Of a stretch of 64,000 nucleotides of DNA, positions 44,538-54,066 are shown in pieces. The stretch is from Nitrosospira briensis (GTDB lineage: Bacteria; Pseudomonadota; Gammaproteobacteria; Burkholderiales; Nitrosomonadaceae): assembly GCF_900115125.1 (NCBI RefSeq), contig NZ_FOVJ01000001.1, positions 529,852 through 593,851 of the forward strand, in the 5' to 3' direction. The stretch's first letter is position 1, and each line of letters begins with the position of its first letter. Below the pieces are notes generated by a model. It did not search any database. It saw only the letters and a list, made by a program, of their open reading frames with translations, and had not been told where the DNA came from. Made by a program: the position numbers and the translations under genes.

Positions 44538-45398
44538 ATGCTAATCATAATTGGATCGCTCGTCGTTATGGGATCGGTATTCGGGGGCTTCGCTCTAGCG
44601 GGCGGGCATCTGGGCGCGCTCTTTCAGCCGCTCGAACTGCTGATAATCGGCGGCGCCGCACTGGGCGCCTTTGTCATGGGCAACACGGCCAAGGCGCAGA
44701 AAGCCACGTTGATGGCGCTACCCAAAATCATGGCGCGCCCCAAATATACCAAGGCCGTGTATATGGATCTCATGGCCTTGCTCTACGACCTTCTCGCCAG
44801 AGCACGCAAGGAAGGGCTGATGTCAATAGAAATCGACGTCGAGAACCCCTATGAGAGCGCAATTTTTGCGAACTATCCCAATATCCTTGCAGATCACCAG
44901 GTGGTGGAGTTCATGACAGATTACCTGCGCCTGATGGTAGGGGGAAATCTCAACGCTTTCGAGCTCGAGAACCTGATGGATAACGAGATCGAGACCCATC
45001 ACCAGGAAGGCGAAATACCGGTGCATTGCATAAGCAAAATGGCAGATAGCATGCCGGCGTTCGGCATCGTCGCGGCAGTGATGGGTGTGGTGCATACCAT
45101 GGCTTCAGTGGGCCTGCCGCCATCCCAGTTGGGTGAACTCATTGCTCAAGCACTGGTGGGTACTTTTCTCGGGATCCTGCTTGGCTACGGTTTGGTGGGG
45201 CCGCTCGCCGCGGTGCTCGAGCAGAAGCTAGGGGAATCCACGAAGATGTTGCAATGCATCAGGGTTACGCTGCTTTCGAGCATTAATGGCTATGCTCCCG
45301 GGTTGGCGGTTGAGTTTGGCCGCAAGGTGCTGTACTCGACCGAACGGCCCAGCTTCACCGAGCTGGAAGATTGTGTCAGACAGGCCAGAAATAGATAA
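44538..45398 (+). CDS. motA: Flagellar stator subunit MotA
   Basis: 286 residues from the ATG at 44538 (MLIIIGSLVVMGSVFGGF); the longer frame to 44409 adds basic, non-homologous sequence. Four membrane helices are visible, with the cytoplasmic loop carrying ARKEGLMSIE and the proline-containing MPAFGIVAAVMGVVHTM helix. MotA with MotB forms the proton-driven stator. The gene lies 10 bases before motB and is driven by the sigma-28 promoter upstream. A second MotA-like gene (motC) is at 53020. Confidence 0.94.
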   Translation: MLIIIGSLVVMGSVFGGFALAGGHLGALFQPLELLIIGGAALGAFVMGNTAKAQKATLMALPKIMARPKYTKAVYMDLMALLYDLLARARKEGLMSIEIDVENPYESAIFANYPNILADHQVVEFMTDYLRLMVGGNLNAFELENLMDNEIETHHQEGEIPVHCISKMADSMPAFGIVAAVMGVVHTMASVGLPPSQLGELIAQALVGTFLGILLGYGLVGPLAAVLEQKLGESTKMLQCIRVTLLSSINGYAPGLAVEFGRKVLYSTERPSFTELEDCVRQARNR

Positions 45399-45408
45399 CG
45401 GAGCTATC

Positions 45409-46335
45409 ATGGCTGACCAGCCTCGTCCCATTGTAGTCAGGAAAATCAGAAAATCCGGCCGGCCCCACGGCGGCCAGTGGAAAATTGCTTATGCGGATTT
45501 TGTCACTGCAATGATGGCATTTTTCCTGCTCATGTGGTTGCTCAGTACTTCCAGCAGAGCCGAATTGCAAGGCATCTCCGGATATTTCCAGCCCACATCG
45601 CAAATCGTGCAGAAAAGTGGTTCGAGCAGCCACAATGGCTCAAGCGTAATCCAGGGAGGGGGGAGGGATCTGATAGAGCAGAATGGATATACGAGAAAAT
45701 ACGAGGAAGAGACCTCCGAAAGATCTTTCAACCTCAAGGCTGCGCATGCGGAACTGGAGCGTCTTGACGCGCGCAGGCTGGAAGATTTGAAGAGCCGGCT
45801 GGAACGGCTCATCCAGTCCAATCCGACCATGCACAAGTTCAGAAAGCAGTTGCTGCTGGACATTACTACTGAAGGATTGCGGATTCAGATTGTCGATGAC
45901 CAGAACCGGCCGATGTTCGCGCTCGCCAGAGCGGAATTGGAACCGCATACCAAAGCTATCCTGCAAAAGCTTGGTGAAGTGCTGAATGAGATGCCCAACA
46001 AAGTGAGCCTCGCCGATCACACCGACGCGACCCCTTACGCAAACGGGGAGAAACATTACAGCAATTGGGAGCTGTCGGCTGACCGGGCCAATGCCTCGCG
46101 GCGCCAACTGGTCATGGGGGGAATGAACGAGCAAAAAATCATGCGTGTCGTTGGTTTGAGTTCAGCCGCGCTTTTTGACAAGGATGATCCGGCAAATCCC
46201 GTCAATCGTCGTATCAGCATTATTGTCATGAGCAAAAAAGCCGCGACGGCACTGAGTAACGAAGGTGGCGAAACGACAAATACCAAAAACGGAATCATAG
46301 CGGATTCGCAAGCCTCGCGGCCCAGGGGTTCCTGA
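45409..46335 (+). CDS. motB: Flagellar stator subunit MotB
   Basis: 308 residues from the ATG at 45409, where MADQPRPIVVRKIRK begins. Single membrane helix with the proton-carrying aspartate in KIAYADFVTAMMAFFLLMWLL. The C-terminal OmpA-like peptidoglycan-binding domain (about 150-285) has LADHTDATPY and WELSADRANASRRQLVMGG. It anchors the stator to the cell wall. Length and order are normal. Confidence 0.95.
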   Translation: MADQPRPIVVRKIRKSGRPHGGQWKIAYADFVTAMMAFFLLMWLLSTSSRAELQGISGYFQPTSQIVQKSGSSSHNGSSVIQGGGRDLIEQNGYTRKYEEETSERSFNLKAAHAELERLDARRLEDLKSRLERLIQSNPTMHKFRKQLLLDITTEGLRIQIVDDQNRPMFALARAELEPHTKAILQKLGEVLNEMPNKVSLADHTDATPYANGEKHYSNWELSADRANASRRQLVMGGMNEQKIMRVVGLSSAALFDKDDPANPVNRRISIIVMSKKAATALSNEGGETTNTKNGIIADSQASRPRGS

Positions 46336-46488
46336 AGCTCAGGCCGGGTATCTTGCTGGGCCGGCAAAGACGCTCCTGGCGCCTCATCCTTAAAGCAGAA
46401 TTACGGGAGGAACTTCGCTCTTTTCCCGCGATGATCTACCCCTGAAGCACTCGATAATTGATTATGGATGTGTTTTCAGGGGTTGGCA

Positions 46489-47667
46489 GTGAGCGAAGAT
46501 AGCGATCTGGAAAAAACGGAACCTGCGTCGCCGAGACGGTTGGAAAAATCGCGCGACGAGGGACAGGTGCCGCGCTCCCCGGAACTTTCCACGTTCGTGG
46601 TCTTGATTGCGGCCGGAGCGGGCCTGTGGCTGATGGGTGGCCATCTTTCCCGGCAGCTCTTGAATCTGATGAAAGACGGGATGAAGGTATCCCGCGAGAC
46701 CGGCTTCGATTCCGGTCTGCTCACCGAACGTTTGTTCGATCAATCCCTGCAAGCCCTGCTTACTTTTGCACCTTTCCTGATTTTGATGTTCCTGGTGGCG
46801 CTAGCGGCTCCAATGCTGCTTTCCGGGTGGCTCTTCACCTGGAAGTCACTCACGCCCGACCTCAAGCGGCTAAACCCCCTGAAGGGCATAGGCCGCATGT
46901 TCTCCTGGAACAGCCTGGTCGAATTGGCCAAAGCCCTCCTCAAGGCCACACTGATCGGTTCGATGAGTGTCTGGACGATCTGGCATCACAAGGACGCTGT
47001 GCTGTCATTAATTGCGGCGCCGCTCACGGCAAGTGCGGGCCATATAGGCGAGTTGATCGTCATGAGCTTTCTGGCCATAGCGGGAACCATGGTGCTGATC
47101 GCGGGGGTCGACGTACCGTTCAGGCTCTGGGACCACTTTCGCAAGCTCAAGATGACCAAGGAGGAAGTGCGCCAGGAAAACAAGGAAACCGAGGGCGATC
47201 CGCACGTCAAGGCCCGCATCCGCAGCCAGCAGCGCGCCATGGCAAGAAAGCGCATGATGGCCGAAATTCCCAAGGCCGATGTGATCGTGACCAATCCGAC
47301 CCACTATTCCATTGCGCTCAGGTATGAAGACGGCAAGATGCGCGCGCCGCGCGTGGTCGCCAAGGGAGCGCATCTTCTGGCCCTCAAAATTCGGGAAGTA
47401 GGGCAGCAACATCAAGTGCCATTGCTCGAAGCACCACCGCTTGCTCGCGCCCTGTATCACCACGCCGAGCTGGGGGACGAAATTCCTCAACCCTTGTATA
47501 ACGCCGTGGCGGAGGTGCTGGCCTATGTCTATCAACTGCGCCGCTATCGTGAATACGGCGAGCCGGGCGGCAGGATTCCTCCCGCACCGGAGACTCTGCC
47601 GGTGCCTCCCGAGCTGGACCCCGAAAACGCCGCATCAGGCGCATTGCATAAAGCTGAAATACCATGA
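46489..47667 (+). CDS. flhB: Flagellar export switch protein FlhB
   Basis: 392 residues from GTG at 46489, preceded by AGGGG at six bases; an ATG at 46468 would add seven residues but lacks a ribosome site. Four membrane helices are followed by the cytoplasmic domain with the autocleavage motif NPTH (269-272). FlhB switches export from rod-hook to filament substrates. Its stop overlaps flhA as ATGA, starting a run of coupled genes through fliA. Confidence 0.95.
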   Translation: MSEDSDLEKTEPASPRRLEKSRDEGQVPRSPELSTFVVLIAAGAGLWLMGGHLSRQLLNLMKDGMKVSRETGFDSGLLTERLFDQSLQALLTFAPFLILMFLVALAAPMLLSGWLFTWKSLTPDLKRLNPLKGIGRMFSWNSLVELAKALLKATLIGSMSVWTIWHHKDAVLSLIAAPLTASAGHIGELIVMSFLAIAGTMVLIAGVDVPFRLWDHFRKLKMTKEEVRQENKETEGDPHVKARIRSQQRAMARKRMMAEIPKADVIVTNPTHYSIALRYEDGKMRAPRVVAKGAHLLALKIREVGQQHQVPLLEAPPLARALYHHAELGDEIPQPLYNAVAEVLAYVYQLRRYREYGEPGGRIPPAPETLPVPPELDPENAASGALHKAEIP

Positions 47668-49760
47668 CCTCCACGACCACCACGACGTTTACGGCAAAAC
47701 TGACTTACCTGTTTAGTGGCGTGAAGGCGCATAGCATCGCTGGTCCGCTACTGATACTCATGATTCTCGGCATGATGGTGTTGCCGCTGCCCGCGTTTTT
47801 GCTGGACATGATGTTCACTTTCAATATCGCGCTTTCCATCATGGTGCTGCTGGTCAGCATCCACACGCTCAAGCCACTGGATTTTGCCGTGTTCCCAACA
47901 GTGCTGCTGCTGTCCACACTGCTGCGGTTATCCCTCAACGTTGCCTCGACCCGCATCGTTCTGATGGAAGGACACAAGGGGCCGGACGCGGCCGGCAAGG
48001 TAATCGAAGCGTTCGGCCACTATCTGGTCGGCGGCAACTACACGGTTGGCATCGTGGTGTTCATCATTCTGGTAGTGATCAATTTCATGGTCATCACCAA
48101 GGGCGCCGGCCGCATTGCGGAGGTATCCGCAAGATTTACCCTGGACGCGATGCCGGGTAAGCAGATGGCGATCGATGCAGACCTGAACGCTGGTCTCATC
48201 GGCGAAGAAGAAGCTGGAAAGCGGCGTACAACCATTGCCCAGGAAGCGGAATTCTACGGTTCGATGGACGGGGCCAGCAAGTTCGTGCGGGGCGACGCGA
48301 TCGCGGGCATCCTGATCCTGTTCATCAATGTAATCGGCGGATTGATCATAGGCATGCTGCAGCACGACCTGGACATGGCCACCGCCGCCAAAAGCTACAC
48401 CCTGCTTGCCATTGGAGACGGACTGGTCGCGCAAATTCCAGCCCTTATCATCTCAACCGCGGCGGGCCTGGTGGTAAGCCGTGTTGGCACAGACCAGAAT
48501 ATCAGCACCCAACTGGCGGGCCAGCTCTTTTCACAGCCACAGGTACTGATTCTTACCGCAGCGATTATCGGCCTCATGGGTCTGATACCAGGTATGCCGC
48601 ACATCGCTTTTCTTTTGCTGGCTGCTGTCCTGGGTGGTGGCGCCTACCTGCTGACCCAGCGCAGCAGACGAATTACCGCGCAGGCGCCGGCGATGCCCGC
48701 CGCGCAGCCAGAAATTCAGGACGCAAGTTGGGACGACGTTATGCCCGTCGATATTCTGGGACTGGAGGTGGGTTACCGGCTGATCCCGCTGGTGGATGGG
48801 GCGCAGGACGGAGAACTGCTGCGGCGGATCAAGGGCGTGCGAAAGAAATTCGCTCAGGAAATAGGCTACCTTCCGCCGCCGGTGCACATCCGCGACAACC
48901 TGGAATTGCGCCCCAATGGTTATCGAATTGCTCTCAAAGGCGTCGTGATTGGCGCCGGCGACGTCAACGTGGGCCAGTACCTGGCCATCAATCCCGGTAG
49001 TGTCGGCGGCACTCTCCCTGGCCTCGCCACCACGGACCCCGCATTCGGGCTGCCGGCAGTATGGATCGAAGCCCATCAGCGCGAACAGGCCCAAATGCTG
49101 GGTTATACCGTTGTAGATGCCGGTACGGTGGTGGCAACACATTTGAATCATCTGGTGCATGGGCACGCCGCCGAGCTGCTGGGCCGCACTGAAGTACAGC
49201 AACTGCTCGACCGTTTGGCGAAGGAGTCTCCCAAGTTGATAGAGGATTTGATTCCAAAGCTGCTTTCACTCTCGTCCCTGCAGAAGGTCTTGCAGAACCT
49301 GCTTGAAGAGAACGTGCATATTCGCGATATGCGGACCATCGTTGATGCACTCACAGAGCATGCCGGGCGGGTACAAGACCCCCACGAACTGACGGCGCTG
49401 GTCCGCATCGCCCTGGGCCGGGCCATCGTTCAGCAGATATGGCCGCAGGCTGGCGAATTGCAGGTCATGGCGCTGGACTCGGGGCTGGAAAGATTGCTGA
49501 CGCAGGCTTTGCAAGCCAGCCCGAACGGGACCGGCATCGAACCAGGATTGGCGGACACGCTGTTGCGGGAAGCCTCGGGCGCGAGCCAACGCCAGGAACA
49601 GGTGGGCCTGGTACCGGTACTGCTGGTGCCCGCGCCGCTGAGAACATTGTTGGCACGCTTCCTGCGCCGCGCCGTGCCCCAGCTCAAGATACTGTCGCAC
49701 GCTGAAGTGCCCGATTCGAGCAACATTAAAGTTACATCCATTCTGGGAGCCAGAGCATGA
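47664..49760 (+). CDS. flhA: Flagellar export protein FlhA
   Basis: 698 residues, the normal length. Eight predicted membrane helices in the first 330 residues, with FPTVLLLSTLLRLSLNVASTRIVL and the FHIPEP-family signature region KGAGRIAEVSARFTLDAMPGKQMAID. The cytoplasmic domain that docks chaperone-substrate complexes follows. It overlaps flhB upstream and flhF downstream by four bases each. Confidence 0.97.
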   Translation: MTSTTTTTFTAKLTYLFSGVKAHSIAGPLLILMILGMMVLPLPAFLLDMMFTFNIALSIMVLLVSIHTLKPLDFAVFPTVLLLSTLLRLSLNVASTRIVLMEGHKGPDAAGKVIEAFGHYLVGGNYTVGIVVFIILVVINFMVITKGAGRIAEVSARFTLDAMPGKQMAIDADLNAGLIGEEEAGKRRTTIAQEAEFYGSMDGASKFVRGDAIAGILILFINVIGGLIIGMLQHDLDMATAAKSYTLLAIGDGLVAQIPALIISTAAGLVVSRVGTDQNISTQLAGQLFSQPQVLILTAAIIGLMGLIPGMPHIAFLLLAAVLGGGAYLLTQRSRRITAQAPAMPAAQPEIQDASWDDVMPVDILGLEVGYRLIPLVDGAQDGELLRRIKGVRKKFAQEIGYLPPPVHIRDNLELRPNGYRIALKGVVIGAGDVNVGQYLAINPGSVGGTLPGLATTDPAFGLPAVWIEAHQREQAQMLGYTVVDAGTVVATHLNHLVHGHAAELLGRTEVQQLLDRLAKESPKLIEDLIPKLLSLSSLQKVLQNLLEENVHIRDMRTIVDALTEHAGRVQDPHELTALVRIALGRAIVQQIWPQAGELQVMALDSGLERLLTQALQASPNGTGIEPGLADTLLREASGASQRQEQVGLVPVLLVPAPLRTLLARFLRRAVPQLKILSHAEVPDSSNIKVTSILGARA

Positions 49761-51382
49761 GCATTAAACGATTTTTCGCCAAAACAACAAGCGAGGCATT
49801 GCGCATGGTTCGCGATGCGTTCGGTCCCGAAGGGGTGATTTTATCCAACCGCGCGATGGAAGGCGGTATCGAGATACTGGCCTTGAGCAACAACGACATG
49901 ACAGCGCTCATACCGTCACCCGGCCCCGATGAGGCAGGCGCTGCGCCAGGAACGCACGGGAAGCAGCATGTGGACAAGGGATATGGGAGGCAAGCCCAGG
50001 CGTACGCCGAGGAAGCTCATACAGACGTCAGAAATCCGTGTCGACCCGATTTTGCTGGTTCAGACGAGAAGCAGGATCAATGCGCGGACGATCCGGCAGG
50101 CGAAGACGATAGGCCAATTTCAGATGAAGCAAGCAAAACCATTCGAGCAAGCAGTTCAGTAGCGCCAGTACTACAAGCTGCGCCGTACACGGCAAGTCCG
50201 GAAAAAAAACGGTCCGCAGAAATAGTAGTGCCCCCAAATGCGGATAAGGCCATTCATGCCGCAATGCCAGCTATTCCTGCCCTTGGTAAACGGCCGCGAA
50301 ATGGCCGCAAGGCACCCGGTACTGTGATTCCGGACCTTGCAACTCCCCGCAAAACTGAGCCATCCCTGGTCGATCCCCTTCAGGTGGCCGGCGAAGTGGC
50401 TGCAAGTGTTCTCCGGGAGATCAGATCACTGCGAGGCAGCCTGGAGCAACAACTGGCGGCACTGAACTGGAACGATCAGGAGCGGCGCGACCCGGCTCGC
50501 GCCCGGTTATTACAGCGGCTGCTCATGTCGGGCTTCAGCCATTCCCTCGCACACGATCTGCTGGATCAACTGCCTGTAGAGGACGAGCGCAATGACGGGA
50601 ATAATGAAAAAGACCTGGCTGACCGGGTAAAAAGCATATTGACCTGCAATCTTCAGACCATTGCAAACGAAGGTGAAATTCTCGAAAAAGGTGGCGTATA
50701 TGCGCTGGTGGGTCCAACCGGCGTAGGCAAGACCACTACTACCGCCAAGCTCGCAGCGCGTTGTGTCGTGCGCCACGGGGCGGATAAGCTCGCATTGCTC
50801 ACAACCGATGGCTACCGGATAGGTGGACACGAGCAACTGCGCATTTACGGAAAAATTCTGGGCGTCTCCGTGCACGCGGTGAGGGACACGCATGACCTTA
50901 CTCTTGCCCTGGCTGAACTGCGCGGCAAACACACGGTGCTGATCGATACCGTCGGCATGGGACAGCGCGACCAGATGGTTGCCGAACAGGTTGCGATGCT
51001 GGCCGGCTGCGGAACTCAGGTCAAACGCCTGTTGCTGCTCAACGCCGCCTCCAATTGCCAGACGCTGAATGAAGTGGCTCACGCCTACCGAGGCGACGGT
51101 CTGGCAGGCGCAATCATCACGAAGCTGGATGAAGCTGTCCTTATGGGGAGTGCACTGGACACTGCAATTCGTCATCGCTTGCCTCTTTACTATATCGCCC
51201 GGGGTCAACGTGTTCCGGAAGATCTGGAACTTGCCGACCCCACGCATCTGGTTAGCTGCGCGTTGGATCACGTGGCTTCCGATTCTCCTTTCGCCGATGC
51301 GGAGGAGTCGTTCCCTTTAGTCATGCCAGGCCGCAATAGCGGTACGGGCAATCTGGACATGAGCGGGGCCCGCCGTGGTTGA
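49757..51382 (+). CDS. flhF: Flagellar placement GTPase FlhF
   Basis: 541 residues. The N-terminus MSIKRFFAKTTSEALRMVRDAFGPEGVILSN is typical. A long, low-complexity middle (about 60-210) is followed by the SRP-type NG domain: P-loop GPTGVGKT starting at residue 319, LLTTDGYRIGGHEQLRIYG, DTVGMGQRD, and the specificity motif TKLDE. FlhF marks the pole for flagellar assembly and works with FlhG next door. The stop overlaps the GTG of flhG by eight bases. Confidence 0.94.
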   Translation: MSIKRFFAKTTSEALRMVRDAFGPEGVILSNRAMEGGIEILALSNNDMTALIPSPGPDEAGAAPGTHGKQHVDKGYGRQAQAYAEEAHTDVRNPCRPDFAGSDEKQDQCADDPAGEDDRPISDEASKTIRASSSVAPVLQAAPYTASPEKKRSAEIVVPPNADKAIHAAMPAIPALGKRPRNGRKAPGTVIPDLATPRKTEPSLVDPLQVAGEVAASVLREIRSLRGSLEQQLAALNWNDQERRDPARARLLQRLLMSGFSHSLAHDLLDQLPVEDERNDGNNEKDLADRVKSILTCNLQTIANEGEILEKGGVYALVGPTGVGKTTTTAKLAARCVVRHGADKLALLTTDGYRIGGHEQLRIYGKILGVSVHAVRDTHDLTLALAELRGKHTVLIDTVGMGQRDQMVAEQVAMLAGCGTQVKRLLLLNAASNCQTLNEVAHAYRGDGLAGAIITKLDEAVLMGSALDTAIRHRLPLYYIARGQRVPEDLELADPTHLVSCALDHVASDSPFADAEESFPLVMPGRNSGTGNLDMSGARRG

Positions 51383-52301
51383 GACTATCCATGACCAGGC
51401 AGAGGGACTGCGCCGCTTGCTGGTGCAGGATTGCCTGCGCGTTGTCACTGTCACTTCCGGCAGCACGGGCGCGGGCAGGACGACAACCGTAATCAATCTT
51501 GCGGCTGCAATGGTGGGCGACGGCAAAAACGTACTGGTGATAGACGAGAATGTGGATGCTGGTAACATCAGCGCGACCTTTGGCATTAGCGCTCATCGTG
51601 ATTTGCTGGACGTGATCCGGCGCGACAAGGCGCTCGATGAGGTGATCATTTCCAGGCCCGGGGGGCTTTTTATCCTGCCGGCGGGGCGCGGTATGCGCGT
51701 GCTGGGAAAGCTCAGCGCGGGCGACAGGGCTCATCTGATCGGCAGTTTTGCACATCTCGCCCAACCGTTGGACGTAGTGTTGATCGACGCCGCGCCGGGC
51801 CATTCCAGCCGGCTTCTCCCGCTCACCTTTTCCACTCATGAAATCCTGGTGGTTGTTTCTCCCGAGCCGGCCTCGATTACCGGGGCCTACACGTTGATCA
51901 AGCATATCAGTAGTCATCAGCAGGATAAGCGGGATCTACATGTGCTCGTCAACAGAGCCCATAACGAGACGGAGGCACGGATAATTTTTGACAATATGGC
52001 TGGTACAGCCCGCCGCTATCTGGGAGTGGCCCTCAACTTCATGGGCTTTGTTGCGCAGGATAACCAGCTCTGTCTCGGACGTTTTGTGGCGGGAGAATTA
52101 CCAGGCTCCACTTCGGCGGCTGCGTTCCGGCGCGCGGCGGAGTCCTTGACTCACCTCACGTATCAGGATGGAGAGGCAAAGGGCGAGGGAAGGGGGCTCG
52201 AACGCTTCATGCAGGGGTTGCTGCAAAGCAACCAAAGCAACCAAGGCAACCAAGGCAACCAAGGCAGCAAGGCCAACACTGTTATGGCGACTTCACGATG
52301 A
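51375..52301 (+). CDS. flhG: MinD-like ATPase FlhG (FleN)
   Basis: 308 residues from GTG at 51375. MinD/ParA fold: nucleotide loop GSTGAGRTTT (29-38), VIDENVDAGN, and VLIDAAPG. FlhG limits flagellar number by acting on FlhF. Two oddities: the P-loop lysine is Arg35 and the family's signature Lys near the start of the loop is Ser, so ATP binding may be weakened; and the C-terminus carries a short NQG repeat from a 9-base tandem repeat. Position between flhF and fliA fixes the identity. Confidence 0.88.
   Translation: MVETIHDQAEGLRRLLVQDCLRVVTVTSGSTGAGRTTTVINLAAAMVGDGKNVLVIDENVDAGNISATFGISAHRDLLDVIRRDKALDEVIISRPGGLFILPAGRGMRVLGKLSAGDRAHLIGSFAHLAQPLDVVLIDAAPGHSSRLLPLTFSTHEILVVVSPEPASITGAYTLIKHISSHQQDKRDLHVLVNRAHNETEARIIFDNMAGTARRYLGVALNFMGFVAQDNQLCLGRFVAGELPGSTSAAAFRRAAESLTHLTYQDGEAKGEGRGLERFMQGLLQSNQSNQGNQGNQGSKANTVMATSR
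52227..52262 (+). repeat. 9-base tandem repeat in the 3-prime end of flhG
   Basis: Four direct units of [A/G]GCAACCAA, the last two identical, encode repeated Asn-Gln-Gly/Ser. Such in-frame repeats can change length by slippage without breaking the gene. Confidence 0.85.
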
Positions 52302-53038
52302 ACCAGACTATATACACCTCAGCCGGCGTGATAGATAAACAGCAGCATCTTGCCAAGTTCGCTCCCCTTGTCAAACGGATTGCGCATCACATGATTGCCA
52401 GGCTACCGGGCAGCGTAGAGGCGGATGACCTGATACAGGTCGGCATGATCGGTTTGATGGATGCGCTGAATCGCTATGAGGAGATGCCGGGAGCCCAGTT
52501 CGAGACTTATGCGCAACAGCGCATCCGCGGCGCGATGCTGGACGAATTGCGCCAGATGGACTGGCTGCCGCGGGGGGCGCGCAGAAATATGCGTCAGATT
52601 GAAGCGGCAATTAGCGCATTGCAGCAGCGCCTTGGCCGTTCACCTGCCGAGACGGAGATCGCCGCAGAGCTCGGGGTGTCGATCGATGATTATCATCACA
52701 TGTTGCTCGACGCACGAGGCGCACAGCTGGTCCATTACGAGGATTTCACGGATGGTGAAGACGGCAACTTCCTGGAACGCAACTGTGCGGATGATAGCGC
52801 TGACCCGCTGGCGAGCCTGCTGGACGGAGATCTGCGGCAAGCGTTGATCGGCGCGATAGGCAACTTGCCGGAGCGGGAGAAAACGCTGATGGGGTTGTAC
52901 TACGAGCAGGAGTTGAATTTCAAGGAGATTGGCGCAGTTCTGGGTGTATCTGAATCCAGGGTATGTCAGATTCATAGCCAGGCGGTTGCGCGGCTACGCG
53001 CCAGACTCAAGGAGTGCGCATGGACTTCAATAGCATAA
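52298..53038 (+). CDS. fliA: Flagellar sigma factor FliA (sigma-28)
   Basis: 246 residues. Region 2 (VEADDLIQVGMIGLMDALNRYE and FETYAQQRIRGAMLDELRQMDWLPR), region 3, and region 4 (LPEREKTLMGLYYEQELNFKEIGAVLGVSESRVCQIHSQA) are complete. It directs class III promoters, two of which are visible in this window (before motA and flgM), and is held in check by FlgM (56513). The ATG overlaps flhG. Confidence 0.97.
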   Translation: MNQTIYTSAGVIDKQQHLAKFAPLVKRIAHHMIARLPGSVEADDLIQVGMIGLMDALNRYEEMPGAQFETYAQQRIRGAMLDELRQMDWLPRGARRNMRQIEAAISALQQRLGRSPAETEIAAELGVSIDDYHHMLLDARGAQLVHYEDFTDGEDGNFLERNCADDSADPLASLLDGDLRQALIGAIGNLPEREKTLMGLYYEQELNFKEIGAVLGVSESRVCQIHSQAVARLRARLKECAWTSIA

Positions 53039-53760
53039 TCGGTATCGTTATTGCCTTGGTTGCCGTTTTTGGCGCGCAGGCGCTGGAAGGCGGCAATCCC
53101 GGTTCACTAATCCAGTTTACCGCGTTTGCGATGGTTCTGGGAGGCACGCTTGGAGCGGTGCTGCTGCAGAGCCCGGTGCGCCAGTTTGTGCTCGGCATGA
53201 AAATGAGCCGGTGGGTATTTGTTCCTCCCTTACTCGACGCGGCGGCCCTGGTAGAGCATATCGCCGTTTGGAGTACCGCTGCGCGCAAGGAAGGATTCCT
53301 CTCCCTGGATTTGCATATCGAGGGCATCGACGATCCTTTCGTGAAAAAGGGATTGCAACTGGTAGTCGACGGCACAGAGCCGCTGGTATTGAAGCGTGTG
53401 CTGGAAGTGGAGATCGATACATTCGACGAACTTCATCGCCAGGGTGCCAAGGTATGGGAAGCAGCCGGTGGCTATGCGCCGACGATCGGTATCCTGGGTG
53501 CGGTAATGGGCCTTATCCAGGTGATGGAGAATCTGTCGGATCCGGCCCATCTGGGTGCTGGCATTGCGGTCGCGTTCGTAGCGACTATTTATGGCGTGGG
53601 ATTGGCCAACCTGGCGTTTCTGCCGATTGCCAACAAACTGAAAACTCTTATTGCCCGTCAGGTGCTGATGCGTGAAATGCTGGTGGATGGGCTGGTGGGA
53701 ATTGCCAAAGGCGAGAATCCGCGACTGATAGCAGGACGGCTGAGGGGGTATGTGGTGTGA
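53020..53760 (+). CDS. motC: Second stator subunit, MotC (MotA paralogue)
   Basis: 246 residues from the ATG at 53020, six bases after AAGGAG; the frame to 53014 is inside fliA. Four helices and the MotA-type motif AAGGYAPTIGILGAVMGLIQVM are present. It pairs with the MotB-like protein at 54067. Some proteobacteria use such a second stator for movement under load. It is shorter than MotA and lies directly after fliA. Confidence 0.9.
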   Translation: MDFNSIIGIVIALVAVFGAQALEGGNPGSLIQFTAFAMVLGGTLGAVLLQSPVRQFVLGMKMSRWVFVPPLLDAAALVEHIAVWSTAARKEGFLSLDLHIEGIDDPFVKKGLQLVVDGTEPLVLKRVLEVEIDTFDELHRQGAKVWEAAGGYAPTIGILGAVMGLIQVMENLSDPAHLGAGIAVAFVATIYGVGLANLAFLPIANKLKTLIARQVLMREMLVDGLVGIAKGENPRLIAGRLRGYVV

Positions 53761-53824
53761 CGCGTAACGTCGAAGATGTATTGATGACATGACGATAATG
53801 AAGACAGTTTATTCAGGAGGGATG

Positions 53825-54049
53825 ATGAAGGACAGCGACCGCGCAACAATAGTAGGGAAAAGTGAAAATGCCGCGAATCCGGATGGTGATAAGGAAGCAT
53901 TATCGAACGGTGCGGAATGTATAGAGAGACGGCAAGGCGAAAGACGATCCGGTATAGAACGCCGCGATCCGCAGAGCAGTGGTGCAAACAAGGCTGACAG
54001 GAGCAAGCCCGATCGCCGGCGGGCGGAACGCCGGAGCGATAAGAAATAA
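53825..54049 (+). CDS. Small charged protein between motC and motD
   Basis: 74 residues from the ATG at 53825, four bases after an AGGAGG site; ATGs at 53822 and 53789 are also in frame. The C-terminal half is a series of ERR-type motifs (ERRQGERR, ERRDPQ, DRRRAERR), strongly basic and acidic with no hydrophobic core. I do not recognise a family. The good ribosome site and the position inside a stator operon suggest it is real. The motif is like those next to PilZ-type cyclic-di-GMP sites but no PilZ domain is present. Confidence 0.6.
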   Translation: MKDSDRATIVGKSENAANPDGDKEALSNGAECIERRQGERRSGIERRDPQSSGANKADRSKPDRRRAERRSDKK

Positions 54050-54066
54050 AGCGAAAATGTGCCCGG

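Noticed and set aside
46626-47327. 233-residue open frame overlapping flhB in another frame
   Set aside because: flhB is certain by motif and length; the shadow frame is low-complexity, rich in Arg, Gly and His.
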